In this document: positions 16,476 through 26,150 of the stretch, piece after piece
How the letters are laid out: every line of letters starts with the position of its first letter
Position numbering within the stretch: the stretch's first letter is position 1
Source of the DNA: Streptomyces pactum
Lineage (GTDB): Bacteria > Actinomycetota > Actinomycetes > Streptomycetales > Streptomycetaceae
Assembly (NCBI RefSeq): GCF_016031615.1
Contig: NZ_JACYXC010000001.1
Coordinates: 5,146,001-5,210,000 of the forward strand
DNA length: 64,000 nt
Direction: 5' to 3'
The notes under the pieces: model-generated
The model's input: only the letters and a program-made list of their open reading frames with translations
What the model was told of the DNA's origin: nothing
Databases searched by the model: none
Position numbers and translations under genes: made by a program

Positions 16476-19400
16476 GTGCGGAAGAAGCGGCTTCGGGGCG
16501 GGAACGGCGAACACGGCGGAGAACCGGCGCGGGGCGTTCAGCCGCGGGCAGCCGACTCCGCCGGGCAGGCCGCGACTCCGCCCGGGGAGACCGCCGGCAC
16601 CGGTGAGCGGACCGCCGCCGCGGACGCGCCGGGCACGGATCCGGCCACCGGCGGTACGGCGCCGGCCCCCGCCGCGCCCGCCCCCCGCCGCGCCCGCCCC
16701 CCCGCCGCGCCGGCCCCGGCTCCCGCCGGCCCGGCCCGCCGCACCGCCCGGGTCCGCAACCGGCTGGTCGGCTCGGTCGCCGTGGTCGCCGTCGCGGTCG
16801 CGGCCGCCGCGGCCCCCGCCGTCGCCGCCGCCATCGACCGCACCCACGACTCCCAGCGCCTGGTCGATCTCTCCCGCACCAGCCGCGAGGCGGTGGTGCT
16901 GGCCCACGCGCTCGCCGACGAGCGCGACGCCATGACCGAGTTCGTCGCGGCCGGCCGCAGTTCCGCCGCCGGGGCCGGGGTCTCCGAGAGCCAGCGGGCC
17001 CGGGTGGACCGGCAGGTCGCCGAACTCCGCCCGGACGTGTCCGGCGGGCTGCGGCGGCAGCTGGACGACCTGCCCCGGCTGCGCCAGCAGGCGCTCACCG
17101 GGCGCGGCTCGGCGCTGGAGGTCGCCGAGAAGTACACCGGGACCGTGCAGGCGCTGCTCGACCTCTCCGGCGGCCTCGCCCGGAAGATGCCCGAGCGCGC
17201 GGACACCGGCAGCGCGGCGGCCCTCGCCTCGCTCGCCCGGGCCGACGAGCAGGCGTCCGCCGTCCGCGGGCTGCTGCTGGGCGCGCTCGCCGCCGACGGC
17301 GACCGCCGCGGCCTGGTCGCCGCCGCCCGGCGCGCCGACGTCCGGGAGAAGGCCGCGCTCGCCGACTTCGAGCAGCTCGCCCCCGCCGACGTACGGGAGC
17401 GGTTCACCCGCACCGTGAACGGCACCGAGGTGACCACCGCCGAGCGCTACCTGGAACGGCTCACCGACGACACCGAGCTGTCCCCCGCCGAACTGATGCT
17501 GGAGACCGAGCGGGTCGGCGCGGCCCTCACCGCCCGCATCGACCGGATGCGCGGGGTGGAGTCCGCCCTGGCCGCCGCCGAGGTGGAGCGGCTGGAGAAG
17601 CTGCGCGACGAGGACGTCACCGAGCTGGAGATCCGGATCGCGCTCGCCGCCGCCTGCCTGCTGGCCGCCCTGGGCGCCGGCGTCTGGGCCGCCCGCTCCA
17701 TGACCCGGCCGCTGGCCGCCCTCCGGCTGGGCGCGCGGCGGGTCGCCGCCGACCCGGTCGGCGAGGAGCCGGTGGCCTTCCGCGGCCGCCGGGACGAGTT
17801 CGCCGACGTGGTGCGCAGCGTCAACGAGCTGAAGGAGATCGCCCGCCGGGAGCACGAGCGCGCCGCCCGGCTGGACGCCGACCGGACCCGGATGGTCGGC
17901 GAGCGCCGCCGGCTGGCCGACGAGCGCACCGAGCTGCGCCGCGAGCGGGACGAGATCGCCGCCCGGCTGGACGGCCTGCGCGCCCGGGTGCACGGCAGCT
18001 TCGTCAGCCTGGCGCTGCGCAACCTCGGCCTGATCGAGCGCCAGCTGGCGGTGATCGAGGGGCTGGAGGAGAAGGAGCAGGACCCGGACCGGCTGGAGAC
18101 CCTCTTCCAGCTCGACCACCTCGCCACCGGGATGCGCCGCTACAGCGAGAACCTGCTGGTCATCGCCGGTTCCGAGAACAAGGCCACGCACCCGGGCCCG
18201 GTGCCGCTGCTCGATGTGCTGCGCGCCGCGATCAGCGAGGTCGAGCGGTACGACCGGGTGCAGATCCACTCGCTGCCGCCGCACACCCATGTCGCCGGGT
18301 TCGCCGCCGACAGCATGAGCCACCTCATCGCCGAACTGGTGGAGAACGCCACCACCTTCTCCCCGCCGGACGCCCATGTGCAGATCTCCGGCTGGCTGCT
18401 GGACTCCGGCGAACTGCTGCTGTCGGTGCAGGACGAGGGCATCGGCATGACCCCGGAGCGCTTCGAGGAGCTGAACGCCCGGCTCGCCGAGCCCGTCCCG
18501 GACTACTGCCAGGGCCCCAACGCCGAGGACCCGCTGGGCCTCGGCCTGTACGTGGTGACCCGGCTCGCCGCCCGGCACGGTGTGAAGGTCCAGCTGCGCG
18601 CGCAGAAGCAGGGCGGGGTCGCCGCCATGGTGGTGCTGCCGACGAAGATCCTGCCCGCGCCGCCGGCCGGCGCCCGGACCGGGCCCGCGCGGGGCGAGCC
18701 GGACACCGGCGCCGGCCCCGCCGGCCCGGGGACCTCCCGCCCCGCCACCGGGGCCGGCGGCCGCTCGCTGTCCGCGCCCTCCCCCCGGACCCGCGGCGCC
18801 CGGCGCGCCGCGGCGCTGTCCGAGGAGCGGGAACCGGTCCGTCCGCAGCACCGCCCGGCGGCCGAGGAGGCCATAGGGCGGCCCGGCGACCGGTGGCACC
18901 CGGGCGACCCGGCGGCCGACGACCGCACCCAGGACGGCCCCGAGGGCCCCGGCGCGACCGGGCGCCCCGGCGGGGACGAGCGGGAACCGGGCCACCGTGA
19001 CCCGGATTTCCCGCCGGACCACGAGGTGACCGTGGCGCCCGGCACGGACCCGATGGTGGCCGCCGCCGAACGCACCATCCAGCTCGCCGCGATGCGCGGG
19101 GAACTGCGCCACACGGGTCCGGGCCGCCGGACCGGGACGGAACGGACCGGGGACGGGGCCGGCGCGCAGGAGCGGCCCGGCGCCGCCACCCCGGCGGGGA
19201 CCGGCGGACCGGACGAGGACACCACGCCCGCGTACGACGAGCGGCCCGCCGGGTACGGCGAGCGGCCGGACGCCTCCGCGACCCCGGACCGCGACCACGA
19301 CGCGCGGCCGACCGCCGGGGCGCACGGCGGCCACGACGCGCCGTCGTTCCCCGGCGACCGGCCCTTCCGCGACGGGGAGTCGCCCGCTGCCGCGCACGCG

Positions 19401-20771
19401 GACCGTGACGCGCGCGCCGACCGCGACACGCACGCGGACCGTGACGCGCGCCCCGGGCGCGCCGCCGGCGACGAGGGCCCCGGGCGGAACGCGCCCGGCG
19501 CGTTCCCGGCGCACGGCCGGCACGCCGCCCGCCCGGAGCACGCGGCCGACCGCACGCCCCCGGCGCAGGACGGAGACGGCCGGCCCGGGCGGGACGACCG
19601 CCGGACGCCCGCCACCGGGGACACCCCGCCCGCCGTGGCGGGCCCCGGAGCGGTGCCGGAGAGCGCTGCCCCGGTGGCCGGGGTGGCCTGGGGCGCGCCC
19701 GAGGTGCCCGGCGTACCACCGGCCGACGACGTACCGCCGGCCGCCGACCGGCCCGGCGCACCGCCGGTGTCCGGGGAGCCGGGCCGCCCGCCCGCGCTGC
19801 CGCGCCGCGAGCGCCGCGGCACCGGCTCCGCCGGCCGCGCGGCCACCCCGGAGGCCGGGCCCGGCGCCCGCCCGTCGCGGGGCGGCACCGGTGCGGAGCC
19901 CGCCCCGGACGGCACCCCGGCCCGGGGCGTCGCCTGGCGGCGGCCGGACCCGGTGGCCCCCGGTGTGCACCCGGAACCGCCGTCGCCGACCGCGGCCCCG
20001 CAACCCGCCGGGCCCACCGCGCCGTGGGGCGCGCCGTCCGGCGCCGGACACGGCCGGCCGGCCGTGCCCGCGGACGGTGCCGGGCCGGAGGCGGATCCGT
20101 CCGGGCGGACCGCACCGCCGCCGCTGCCCACCCGGTCCGGCCGCGGCCGGGCCGCCCGCCGGGCCGCGGGCGCCGACGACTGGCCCCTCGGCGGCGGCGA
20201 CCGGTCCACCGGCGCCACCCCGGAACCGGCGCCCGGCGACCCGCGGGACGCGGGCGCCCCCGGAGCGGACTACCCCGGCCGCGGCCGGACCGCCCCGGAC
20301 GGGACCGGCCCGCGCCGGGCCCCCGGCGCCGCCGGCGGACCGGACCGGGAGCCCACGCCCCCGGGCGGCCTGCCGCGCCGGAAGGCACCGGCCGCCCCGG
20401 CCGCCGGGCCGGACGCGCCGGCCGCCCCGGTACGGCGGCTGACGGACAAGGGACTGCCCAAGCGCACCCCGCGCACCGTGGCCCGTCCCGCCGCGGCCGG
20501 GCGTGAGCGTGCCCGCGGCGTCAACGCCGAGGAACTCCGCCGCAGGCTGGGCGGTTTCCAGCAGGGCGCGCGCGAGGGCCGGCGGGACGCCGAGGCCGAG
20601 GTCCGGGGCGGCCCGGCGGCCACCGCCGGGCGGCCGGGCGGGACCAACGCGGCACGCGGCGGCTTCCCGCCCGGGCCGCGCACGCAGGGACAGGCGGGGC
20701 CTCGGCACCGGCCGGGACCGCACACGGGGCCGCAGGACGAGGCCGGGACTGTTGAGGAGGCACGGGATTGA
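16476..20771 (+). CDS. cvnA: Conservon sensor-kinase-like protein CvnA (nitrate/nitrite-sensing domain)
   Basis: A 1,431-residue membrane protein. An Ala/Pro-rich lead precedes a first membrane helix at about residues 95-120. An extracytoplasmic NIT-type helical sensor domain (DERDAMTEFVAAG onwards) follows, then a second helix at about 388-408 and a HAMP-like linker with coiled coil. A HATPase domain comes next with LIAELVENATTFSPPD (about residue 613), QDEGIGMTP and GLGLYVVTRLA (about 687). The final 700 residues are a disordered Gly/Pro/Arg/Asp-rich tail, long even for this family. Like other CvnA proteins it lacks a clear phospho-accepting His box. The start is uncertain: GTG 16,476 has no good ribosome site. 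It is the first gene of a four-gene operon with 4-base overlaps. Confidence 0.88.
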   Translation: MRKKRLRGGNGEHGGEPARGVQPRAADSAGQAATPPGETAGTGERTAAADAPGTDPATGGTAPAPAAPAPRRARPPAAPAPAPAGPARRTARVRNRLVGSVAVVAVAVAAAAAPAVAAAIDRTHDSQRLVDLSRTSREAVVLAHALADERDAMTEFVAAGRSSAAGAGVSESQRARVDRQVAELRPDVSGGLRRQLDDLPRLRQQALTGRGSALEVAEKYTGTVQALLDLSGGLARKMPERADTGSAAALASLARADEQASAVRGLLLGALAADGDRRGLVAAARRADVREKAALADFEQLAPADVRERFTRTVNGTEVTTAERYLERLTDDTELSPAELMLETERVGAALTARIDRMRGVESALAAAEVERLEKLRDEDVTELEIRIALAAACLLAALGAGVWAARSMTRPLAALRLGARRVAADPVGEEPVAFRGRRDEFADVVRSVNELKEIARREHERAARLDADRTRMVGERRRLADERTELRRERDEIAARLDGLRARVHGSFVSLALRNLGLIERQLAVIEGLEEKEQDPDRLETLFQLDHLATGMRRYSENLLVIAGSENKATHPGPVPLLDVLRAAISEVERYDRVQIHSLPPHTHVAGFAADSMSHLIAELVENATTFSPPDAHVQISGWLLDSGELLLSVQDEGIGMTPERFEELNARLAEPVPDYCQGPNAEDPLGLGLYVVTRLAARHGVKVQLRAQKQGGVAAMVVLPTKILPAPPAGARTGPARGEPDTGAGPAGPGTSRPATGAGGRSLSAPSPRTRGARRAAALSEEREPVRPQHRPAAEEAIGRPGDRWHPGDPAADDRTQDGPEGPGATGRPGGDEREPGHRDPDFPPDHEVTVAPGTDPMVAAAERTIQLAAMRGELRHTGPGRRTGTERTGDGAGAQERPGAATPAGTGGPDEDTTPAYDERPAGYGERPDASATPDRDHDARPTAGAHGGHDAPSFPGDRPFRDGESPAAAHADRDARADRDTHADRDARPGRAAGDEGPGRNAPGAFPAHGRHAARPEHAADRTPPAQDGDGRPGRDDRRTPATGDTPPAVAGPGAVPESAAPVAGVAWGAPEVPGVPPADDVPPAADRPGAPPVSGEPGRPPALPRRERRGTGSAGRAATPEAGPGARPSRGGTGAEPAPDGTPARGVAWRRPDPVAPGVHPEPPSPTAAPQPAGPTAPWGAPSGAGHGRPAVPADGAGPEADPSGRTAPPPLPTRSGRGRAARRAAGADDWPLGGGDRSTGATPEPAPGDPRDAGAPGADYPGRGRTAPDGTGPRRAPGAAGGPDREPTPPGGLPRRKAPAAPAAGPDAPAAPVRRLTDKGLPKRTPRTVARPAAAGRERARGVNAEELRRRLGGFQQGAREGRRDAEAEVRGGPAATAGRPGGTNAARGGFPPGPRTQGQAGPRHRPGPHTGPQDEAGTVEEARD

Positions 20772-21256
20772 ACGCGCCCAGTAGTACCTACGGGCTGAGC
20801 AACGAGGCCCGCAATCTGCACTGGCTGCTCGCCAACCTGGTCGAGGAGGTGCCCGGCGTCCGCTCGGTGGCCGTGGTCTCCTCCGACGGTCTGCTGCTGC
20901 TCTCCTCCGACCCGGGACACGGCGAGCCGGCCGAGTACGACCCGACGGCGCAGGACGGGCCGAAGGGGTCCAGCGCCGACCTGGCGACCATCGTCTCGGG
21001 ACTGGGCAGCCTGACGCTGGGCGCGTCCCAGCTGATGGACGGCGGCGGGGTCAAGCAGACGATGGTCGCGATGGAGGAGGGCAGCCTCTTCGTCATGTCC
21101 ATCAGCGACGGTTCGCTGCTGGGGGTGCACGCCTCCCCGGACTGCGACATGACTGTGGTCGCCTACCACATGGCGCTCTTCGTCGGCCGTGCCGGACACG
21201 TCCTCACCCCCGAGCTCCGCAGCGAGCTGCGGAGGTCGCTGGAGTCGCAACGGTGA
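20768..21256 (+). CDS. cvnB: Conservon roadblock/LC7 protein CvnB
   Basis: A 162-residue roadblock/LC7-domain protein (NLHWLLANLVEEVPGVRSVAVVSSDGLLLLSS is its opening, read as one domain). Such proteins act with the CvnD GTPase, much as eukaryotic roadblock and bacterial MglB proteins act on small GTPases. The TTG start overlaps the cvnA stop by 4 bases and has GAGGAGG upstream; the gene overlaps cvnC by 4 bases (GTGA). Confidence 0.93.
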   Translation: MNAPSSTYGLSNEARNLHWLLANLVEEVPGVRSVAVVSSDGLLLLSSDPGHGEPAEYDPTAQDGPKGSSADLATIVSGLGSLTLGASQLMDGGGVKQTMVAMEEGSLFVMSISDGSLLGVHASPDCDMTVVAYHMALFVGRAGHVLTPELRSELRRSLESQR

Positions 21257-21657
21257 CCGTCTCCTCCGGTCTACCGGTCCGCGGACTGCACCCGCGCAAA
21301 CCCTCCCGGGTACGGCCGTACTCGCTCACCGGCGGCCGTACCCGGGGCGGTCACGTGCTGCTGGTGGAGACGTTCGTGGCGGCGCTGGACGACCCGGAGG
21401 ACGGGGCGGAGGAGACCGGTGACGGCCGGGGCGAGCGGATGCTGCCGGAGGTCGCGGAGATCGTCGGGCTGTGCCGTCGGATGCGCTCGGTCGCCGAGAT
21501 CTCCGCGCTGCTGAAGATCCCGCTCGGTGTGGTCCGGGTGCTGCTCAGCGACCTGGCCGACCAGGGAAAGATCCGCGTCTACGGCACCGGGCGCGGCCCG
21601 GGACAGCCGGACCGCGCGCTGCTGGAAAGGGTTCTCATTGGACTTCGCAGCCTCTGA
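21253..21657 (+). CDS. cvnC: Conservon DUF742 protein CvnC
   Basis: A 134-residue DUF742 protein, a winged-helix-like fold of unknown role. It shows VRPYSLTGGRT, VAEIVGLCRRMRSVAEIS and LLKIPLGVVRVLLSDLADQG. It is the invariant third member of conservons. The GTG start overlaps the cvnB stop. Its 3' end overlaps the cvnD start by 20 bases, indicating translational coupling. Confidence 0.93.
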   Translation: MTVSSGLPVRGLHPRKPSRVRPYSLTGGRTRGGHVLLVETFVAALDDPEDGAEETGDGRGERMLPEVAEIVGLCRRMRSVAEISALLKIPLGVVRVLLSDLADQGKIRVYGTGRGPGQPDRALLERVLIGLRSL

Positions 21658-22330
21658 GGCGAGGCACACGAGCTCGACGGCCACCGTGACGGCGCCGCCG
21701 CCGGACCCGGTGGCCGGTGCCGGCCCGGTCGCGGACGGCCGTGCCGAGGAGGGCCTGCAGGGCTGGCAGCTGGACCGCAGCCGGGCCCCCATCGCCACCA
21801 AGATCGTGGTCGCCGGCGGGTTCGGCGTCGGCAAGACGACGTTCGTCGGCTCGGTCTCGGAGATCACTCCGCTGCAGACCGAGGCGCTGATGACGCAGGC
21901 CAGCGAGGAGGTGGACGACACCGAGGCGACGCCGGAGAAGACCACGACCACGGTCGCGATGGACTTCGGCCGGATCACCCTCGACTCGGACCTGGTCCTC
22001 TACCTGTTCGGCACCCCGGGACAGAAACGTTTCTGGTTCATGTGGGACGACCTGGTGCGCGGCGCGATCGGCGCGGTGGTGATGGCCGACACCCGACGGC
22101 TGGAGGACTCCTTCCCGGCGCTCGACTACTTCGAGAGCTGCGAGATCCCGTACGTGGTGGCGGTCAACCACTTCGAGGGGACCCCCGGTTACGCCGCCGA
22201 GGACGTGCGCGACGCGCTCTCGGTGCCGGACGAGGTGCCGGTGCTGATCATGGACGCCCGGCACCGGGACACCGTGGTCGAGACGCTGCTGGCGCTGGTG
22301 GGGTACGCGCTGGACGTCACCCCGGAGTGA
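21638..22330 (+). CDS. cvnD: Conservon small GTPase CvnD
   Basis: A 230-residue Ras-like GTPase. It has a P-loop GGFGVGKTTF at about residue 57, a switch I threonine region TTTTVAMDFGRI, switch II LFGTPGQKRFWFMW, and NHFE in place of the usual NKxD base-recognition motif. The TTG at 21,638 (LDFAASEARH) has GGAAAGGG upstream. In characterised conservons the A-D proteins form a membrane-associated signalling complex resembling a G-protein system; that role is taken from the family. Confidence 0.93.
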   Translation: MDFAASEARHTSSTATVTAPPPDPVAGAGPVADGRAEEGLQGWQLDRSRAPIATKIVVAGGFGVGKTTFVGSVSEITPLQTEALMTQASEEVDDTEATPEKTTTTVAMDFGRITLDSDLVLYLFGTPGQKRFWFMWDDLVRGAIGAVVMADTRRLEDSFPALDYFESCEIPYVVAVNHFEGTPGYAAEDVRDALSVPDEVPVLIMDARHRDTVVETLLALVGYALDVTPE

Positions 22331-22395
22331 CGTAGCCTCGGCCCGCCCGGAGCGGAACTCCCGGTTCCCCCTGCTGCCTTGCGGAAGGTCTCGTC

Positions 22396-23673
22396 ATGCG
22401 GAAGATACTCATCGTCGGAGCCGGCCAGTCCGGTCTCCAGCTCGCCCTCGGCCTCCAGGGGCACGGGTACGAGGTCACGTTGATATCGAACCGCACGCCC
22501 GAGGAGATCCGCGGCGGGCGGGTGATGTCCACCCAGTGCATGTTCCGCACCGCGCTGCGGCACGAGCGCGAGCTGGGACTGAACTTCTGGGAGGACCGGG
22601 CGCCGCGCATCGAGGAGCTCGGCCTGTCCGTCGCCGGCCCCGAGGTGCCCGGCGCCGGCCGTGAGCGGGCGGTGGACTGGACGGCGAGGCTGGACGGCCA
22701 CGCCCAGTCGGTGGACCAGCGGCTGAAGATGGCCGGCTGGCTGGAGACCTTCGAGGAGCGCGGCGGCCGGCTGGTCATCCACGGCGCCACCCTCTCCGAC
22801 CTGGACTACTTCGCCCGCCACTACGACCTGGTGCTGGTGGCCGCCGGCAAGGGCGAGCTGGTGTCGATGTTCGCCCGGGACGCCGCCCGTTCCGCGCACA
22901 CCGCTCCGCAGCGCGCCCTGGCCGTCGCCTACACCCACGGGGTCGAGCCCCGCACCGGGCACCCGGGCGTCGAGGCGGTCAGCTGCACCCTGGTGCCGGG
23001 CGTCGGCGAGCTGTTCGTCACGCCCGCCCTCACCGTCTCCGGACGGGCCGACATCCTCTTCTGGGAGGGCGTGCCGGGCGGCCCCCTCGACGTCTTCGAG
23101 GACATCAAGGACCCGGCCGAACACCTCGCCGCCACACTGGACCTGATGCGCCGGTACGTGCCCTGGGAGTACGAACGGGCGGCGAAGTCCGAGCTGACGG
23201 ACGCCGGCGGCACGCTGGCCGGCCGGTACACGCCCACCGTGCGCAAGCCGGTCGGCCGGCTCCCCGGCGGCGGGCTGGTGCTGGGCGTCGCGGACGTCGT
23301 GGTGGCCAACGACCCGCTCACCGGCCAGGGCGCGAACGCCGCGGCCAGGTGCGCCGCCGGCTACCTGGAGAGCATCGTGGCCCACGGCGACCGGCCGTTC
23401 GACGCCGCCTGGATGCAGGCCACGTTCGACCGCTACTGGGAGAGCGCCCGGCACAGCACCCGCTGGACCAACGCGATGCTCGCCCCGCCGCCGCACGTGC
23501 TCGACCTGCTCGGTGCGGCCGGCCGGCTGCCGGCGGTGGCCCACCGCATCGCGGCCGGCTTCGACGACCCCGCCGACTTCGCGGACTTCTTCTACGAGCC
23601 CGAGCAGGCGGCGGCCTATCTGGCGTCCGTCGCCGGGCCGGCCGGGGTGCCGGCCGGCGGGCCCGCCGCCTGA
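22396..23673 (+). CDS. Styrene/indole monooxygenase-type FAD flavoprotein
   Basis: A 425-residue FAD-dependent monooxygenase of the two-component StyA group. It has an N-terminal Rossmann motif KILIVGAGQSGLQLALGL, a substrate-domain middle part, and VLGVADVVVANDPLTGQGANAAARCA, the FAD-pyrophosphate GD-like motif near residue 300. StyA enzymes need a separate flavin reductase, and none is adjacent. It starts 65 bases after cvnD with its own GGAAGG ribosome site and may belong to the conservon transcript. Several conservons carry an oxygenase or P450 as an extra member, so this looks like the effector enzyme. The substrate is unknown. Confidence 0.85.
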   Translation: MRKILIVGAGQSGLQLALGLQGHGYEVTLISNRTPEEIRGGRVMSTQCMFRTALRHERELGLNFWEDRAPRIEELGLSVAGPEVPGAGRERAVDWTARLDGHAQSVDQRLKMAGWLETFEERGGRLVIHGATLSDLDYFARHYDLVLVAAGKGELVSMFARDAARSAHTAPQRALAVAYTHGVEPRTGHPGVEAVSCTLVPGVGELFVTPALTVSGRADILFWEGVPGGPLDVFEDIKDPAEHLAATLDLMRRYVPWEYERAAKSELTDAGGTLAGRYTPTVRKPVGRLPGGGLVLGVADVVVANDPLTGQGANAAARCAAGYLESIVAHGDRPFDAAWMQATFDRYWESARHSTRWTNAMLAPPPHVLDLLGAAGRLPAVAHRIAAGFDDPADFADFFYEPEQAAAYLASVAGPAGVPAGGPAA

Positions 23674-23778
23674 CGGCCGGGTGCGCCGGGTCCGCTGCCT
23701 GACGGCCGGAGACGTCGGGGCGGCCGGGGGCCGGGTTTCCGGGGCGGGAGGGCCGGGCCGGCGGCCGTCACACCGTCT

Positions 23779-24858
23779 TCAGCGGCGGGGCGGTACGTAC
23801 CCGGCCAGCGGCGGGCTCCCGGCGTCCGGCCGGACCGCGCCGATCGGCGGGTTGGAGGCGAGCGGCGAGACCTTCACGGTGCTGCCCGGCCGGGGCGCCT
23901 GGACCACCATCCCGTCCCCCGCGTAGATCGCCACATGGGTCGCCTTGGGGTAGTAGACCACCAGGTCACCGGGGCGCACCTGGTCCAGCGGCACCCGGGG
24001 CAGCTTCCGCCACTGCTCCTGGCTGGTGCGCGGGATGGGGTGCCCGGCGTGGGCCCACGCCTGCGAGGTCAGCCCGGAGCAGTCGAACGAGTCCGGCCCC
24101 TCCGCCCCCCACGCGTACGGCTTGCCGATCTGCTGGAGGGCGTAGCGCAGGGCCCGGTCACCGGCCTGGGACGGGGCGCGCCCGGCCCGCCGGAACGTTC
24201 CGGCGGAGACCAGGGCCCGCTGGGCGGTGGCGGTCTGCCGCCGCTCCCGCTGCCGCAGCGTGCGCAGCTCGTCCTCGCTCAGCGAGGCCAGCGCCCGCTC
24301 GATCGCCCGCAGCCGGCCGGCGACCCGGTCCCGCTGCTTCTTCCGCCGCTCGGTGAGCGCCCGCCGCTTCTCCAGCGAGGCACGGGCCCGGCCGGCCGCC
24401 CGGTCGGCCCGCCGCTCGCTCCGCTCCATCCGGAGCACGGCGAGGGACTGCCGGTCGGCCGCCCGGCGCAGCTCGTGCCGCCGGTCGGAGACGCGCCGCG
24501 GATCGCCGCTGAGCACGGACCGGACGGTGGCCGACAGGCCCACGGTGTCCCGGTACTGCTCACGGGCGATCCGCCCGGCCGTGGCCCGCCCGGCGGCGAG
24601 GTCACCGCGGGCGCGGCGCAGCTCCCGGTCGAGCCGCCCGCTGCGCTTCCGTTCGGCCCGCAGTCTCTCCTCGGTGGCGTTGTACGCCTCGGTGGCCTCC
24701 TCGGCCTGGACGTAGAGGGTCCGCATCCGCGTGAGCAGTTCCGACACCGGCGGCCGGTCGGCCACCGGGTCGGCCGCGGCGCCGGCCGGCGGGGGCGCCG
24801 TCAGCGCGGCGGCGGCCAGCGAGGCCGTGCAGACGATCCGGGCGATGCGGCCTGACAT
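23779..24858 (-). CDS. Secreted NlpC/P60 peptidoglycan hydrolase
   Basis: A 359-residue exported endopeptidase. The signal peptide covers residues 1-28 (ARIVCTASLAAAALTA, cleavage after AGA). An Arg/Ala-rich coiled coil follows at about 35-225. The NlpC/P60 domain has the nucleophile Cys in DSFDCSGLTSQAW, then HPIPRTSQEQW and the catalytic His in KATHVAIYAGDGMVVQA. It cleaves peptide stems of peptidoglycan, like RipA-type hydrolases. The ATG at 24,858 has GGAGGTGA seven bases upstream. I looked for a c-di-AMP riboswitch leader, as found on some relatives, and did not see one here. Confidence 0.93.
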   Translation of the reverse strand: MSGRIARIVCTASLAAAALTAPPPAGAAADPVADRPPVSELLTRMRTLYVQAEEATEAYNATEERLRAERKRSGRLDRELRRARGDLAAGRATAGRIAREQYRDTVGLSATVRSVLSGDPRRVSDRRHELRRAADRQSLAVLRMERSERRADRAAGRARASLEKRRALTERRKKQRDRVAGRLRAIERALASLSEDELRTLRQRERRQTATAQRALVSAGTFRRAGRAPSQAGDRALRYALQQIGKPYAWGAEGPDSFDCSGLTSQAWAHAGHPIPRTSQEQWRKLPRVPLDQVRPGDLVVYYPKATHVAIYAGDGMVVQAPRPGSTVKVSPLASNPPIGAVRPDAGSPPLAGYVPPRR

Positions 24859-24862
24859 GTAC

Positions 24863-25753
24863 TCACCTCCGGCTGGGGGAACACAGCAGGAGCGTGCCAC
24901 GGTCCGTCAGATAATCATCGTAAATGTGGTCGTATCGGATCAAGGCGCTCACTCGTCCGACGGAGAAGGCGGCCGGCACGCGTGTCGCCCGGCGGACCGG
25001 GGCGCCCGCCGTGTACGGCCGGGCGCGCGGGCGCCGTGCCGGGCGGGCCCCGTGCCGGGCGGGCGCGGTGCCGGGCGGCGGCTCACGCGGGTGGGGCGGG
25101 GTCCGGGATGGCGGGGGCCCGGTCCGGCGGGGCGGGGCGAGGGCGGGGCGCCGGCTCCGGATGCTCCTGGCGGCGGTCCCGGATCCCCTGGGCGGCCCTC
25201 GTGGCTGGCGGGCGGGCCGGGCGGCAGGGAGGTGCACCTGGCGGGTGGGCCCTGCCGGAGTCAGTGCCGGGGCGCGCGCTCGTCCCAGGCCCGTCCGCCG
25301 GACGTGGGCCGGACGTGCCGGTGGGGTCGCCGGTGCCGGTGCCGGTGGCGCCGGGCGGGTCGTCGCCGGCGGGGTCCGTGCCGGGGCGGGAGTCGGGGTG
25401 GTGCCGGTGCCGGGGTCCGCATCGGGGCCGGGGCCGGATCCGGGCTGCGGGCCGGCGCCGGGGCCGGCTGCTCCGGGGTGGGCGCCGGCGGCGGGTTCCG
25501 GCTTGGACCAGGGCCACTTCAGCCGCCACGGCCTGCCGCCGGGCTCGTACTCGTACCGCCAGCCGCTCACCAGGCCCAGCCGCCCGGTCGTGGCGGCGAC
25601 CCTGCGGTAGACGTGCACCACCGGCCGGCCGCCGTGCTCGTCCGGCACCGGGATCTCGTAGGTCTTCGGCGGCTGCCCCGTGGGGCCGACCAGGACCGGC
25701 AGGACCTTGCCGTCCATCGGCCCGCCGATGAAGGGCGTGTTCTCGCTTCTCAC
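24863..25753 (-). CDS. Conserved hypothetical protein with a long low-complexity tail
   Basis: The first about 90 residues (VRSENTPFIGGPMDGKVLPVLVGPTG, then GWRYEYEPGGRPWRLKWPWS) match a small Streptomyces protein family of unknown function that normally ends near residue 95. Here the frame stays open for another 200 residues of Pro/Ala/Arg/Gly sequence, running through the promoter and ribosome site of the NlpC gene. Codon bias weakens after about residue 160, so most of the tail is probably read-through of a lost or shifted stop. The true 3' end may be near 25,300-25,450. The GTG at 25,753 is the family-like start. Confidence 0.55.
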   Translation of the reverse strand: MRSENTPFIGGPMDGKVLPVLVGPTGQPPKTYEIPVPDEHGGRPVVHVYRRVAATTGRLGLVSGWRYEYEPGGRPWRLKWPWSKPEPAAGAHPGAAGPGAGPQPGSGPGPDADPGTGTTPTPAPARTPPATTRPAPPAPAPATPPARPAHVRRTGLGRARAPALTPAGPTRQVHLPAARPARQPRGPPRGSGTAARSIRSRRPALAPPRRTGPPPSRTPPHPREPPPGTAPARHGARPARRPRARPYTAGAPVRRATRVPAAFSVGRVSALIRYDHIYDDYLTDRGTLLLCSPSRR

Positions 25754-25974
25754 ACCGCCAGTCTCGCGCAGCGGCCGGCAGGGACGGCGGCGCGGGGCCA
25801 CCGGCCGGCCCGCCCGTACCGTCCCATCGGCCCCTGCCGGGCCAGGGCGGCTGCGGCGCGGGCGGGACGGGGGTGGCGGGTCACCGGTCCTGGGTGCCGG
25901 GCCGGGCGGGGTCAGTCGGGGTCGGCCGGGGCGGATGCCGGGGCGGGGCAGGCGGCCGGAGTGCCGGCGGTGCC

Positions 25975-26150
25975 GGGGCGGTATGGTTGCCGGCCCGTCG
26001 GGGGCGGTAAGGGTTGCCGGGCCGTCGGGGTTGGCGGGTCGTCAGGGGTGCGTGGGCGCCGGGGCGGCGGGGATGACGGAGGTGGCGGGTGCCCCGGGGC
26101 GGGGGACCGTCAGGCCTCCGGGGCGGTATGGGTTGCCGGGCTGTCGGGGC
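25975..26150. repeat. Degenerate GC-rich direct repeats
   Basis: Three imperfect copies of a roughly 28-base unit built on GGGGCGGTATGG and TTGCCGGGC-GTCGGGG, at about 25,976, 26,003 and 26,122. The last copy lies inside the C-terminal tail of the TetR gene, where it encodes RQPGNPYRP-like residues. Mini-repeat expansion probably lengthened that reading frame. Confidence 0.5.

Noticed and set aside
24917..24943. Sigma-70-type promoter TTGATC / TACGAT for the NlpC/P60 gene
   Set aside because: The boxes are recognisable but the spacer is only 15 bases, so support was too weak to list.
24859..25000. c-di-AMP riboswitch ahead of the NlpC/P60 gene
   Set aside because: None of the conserved ydaO blocks found at 44,024-44,218 is present there.
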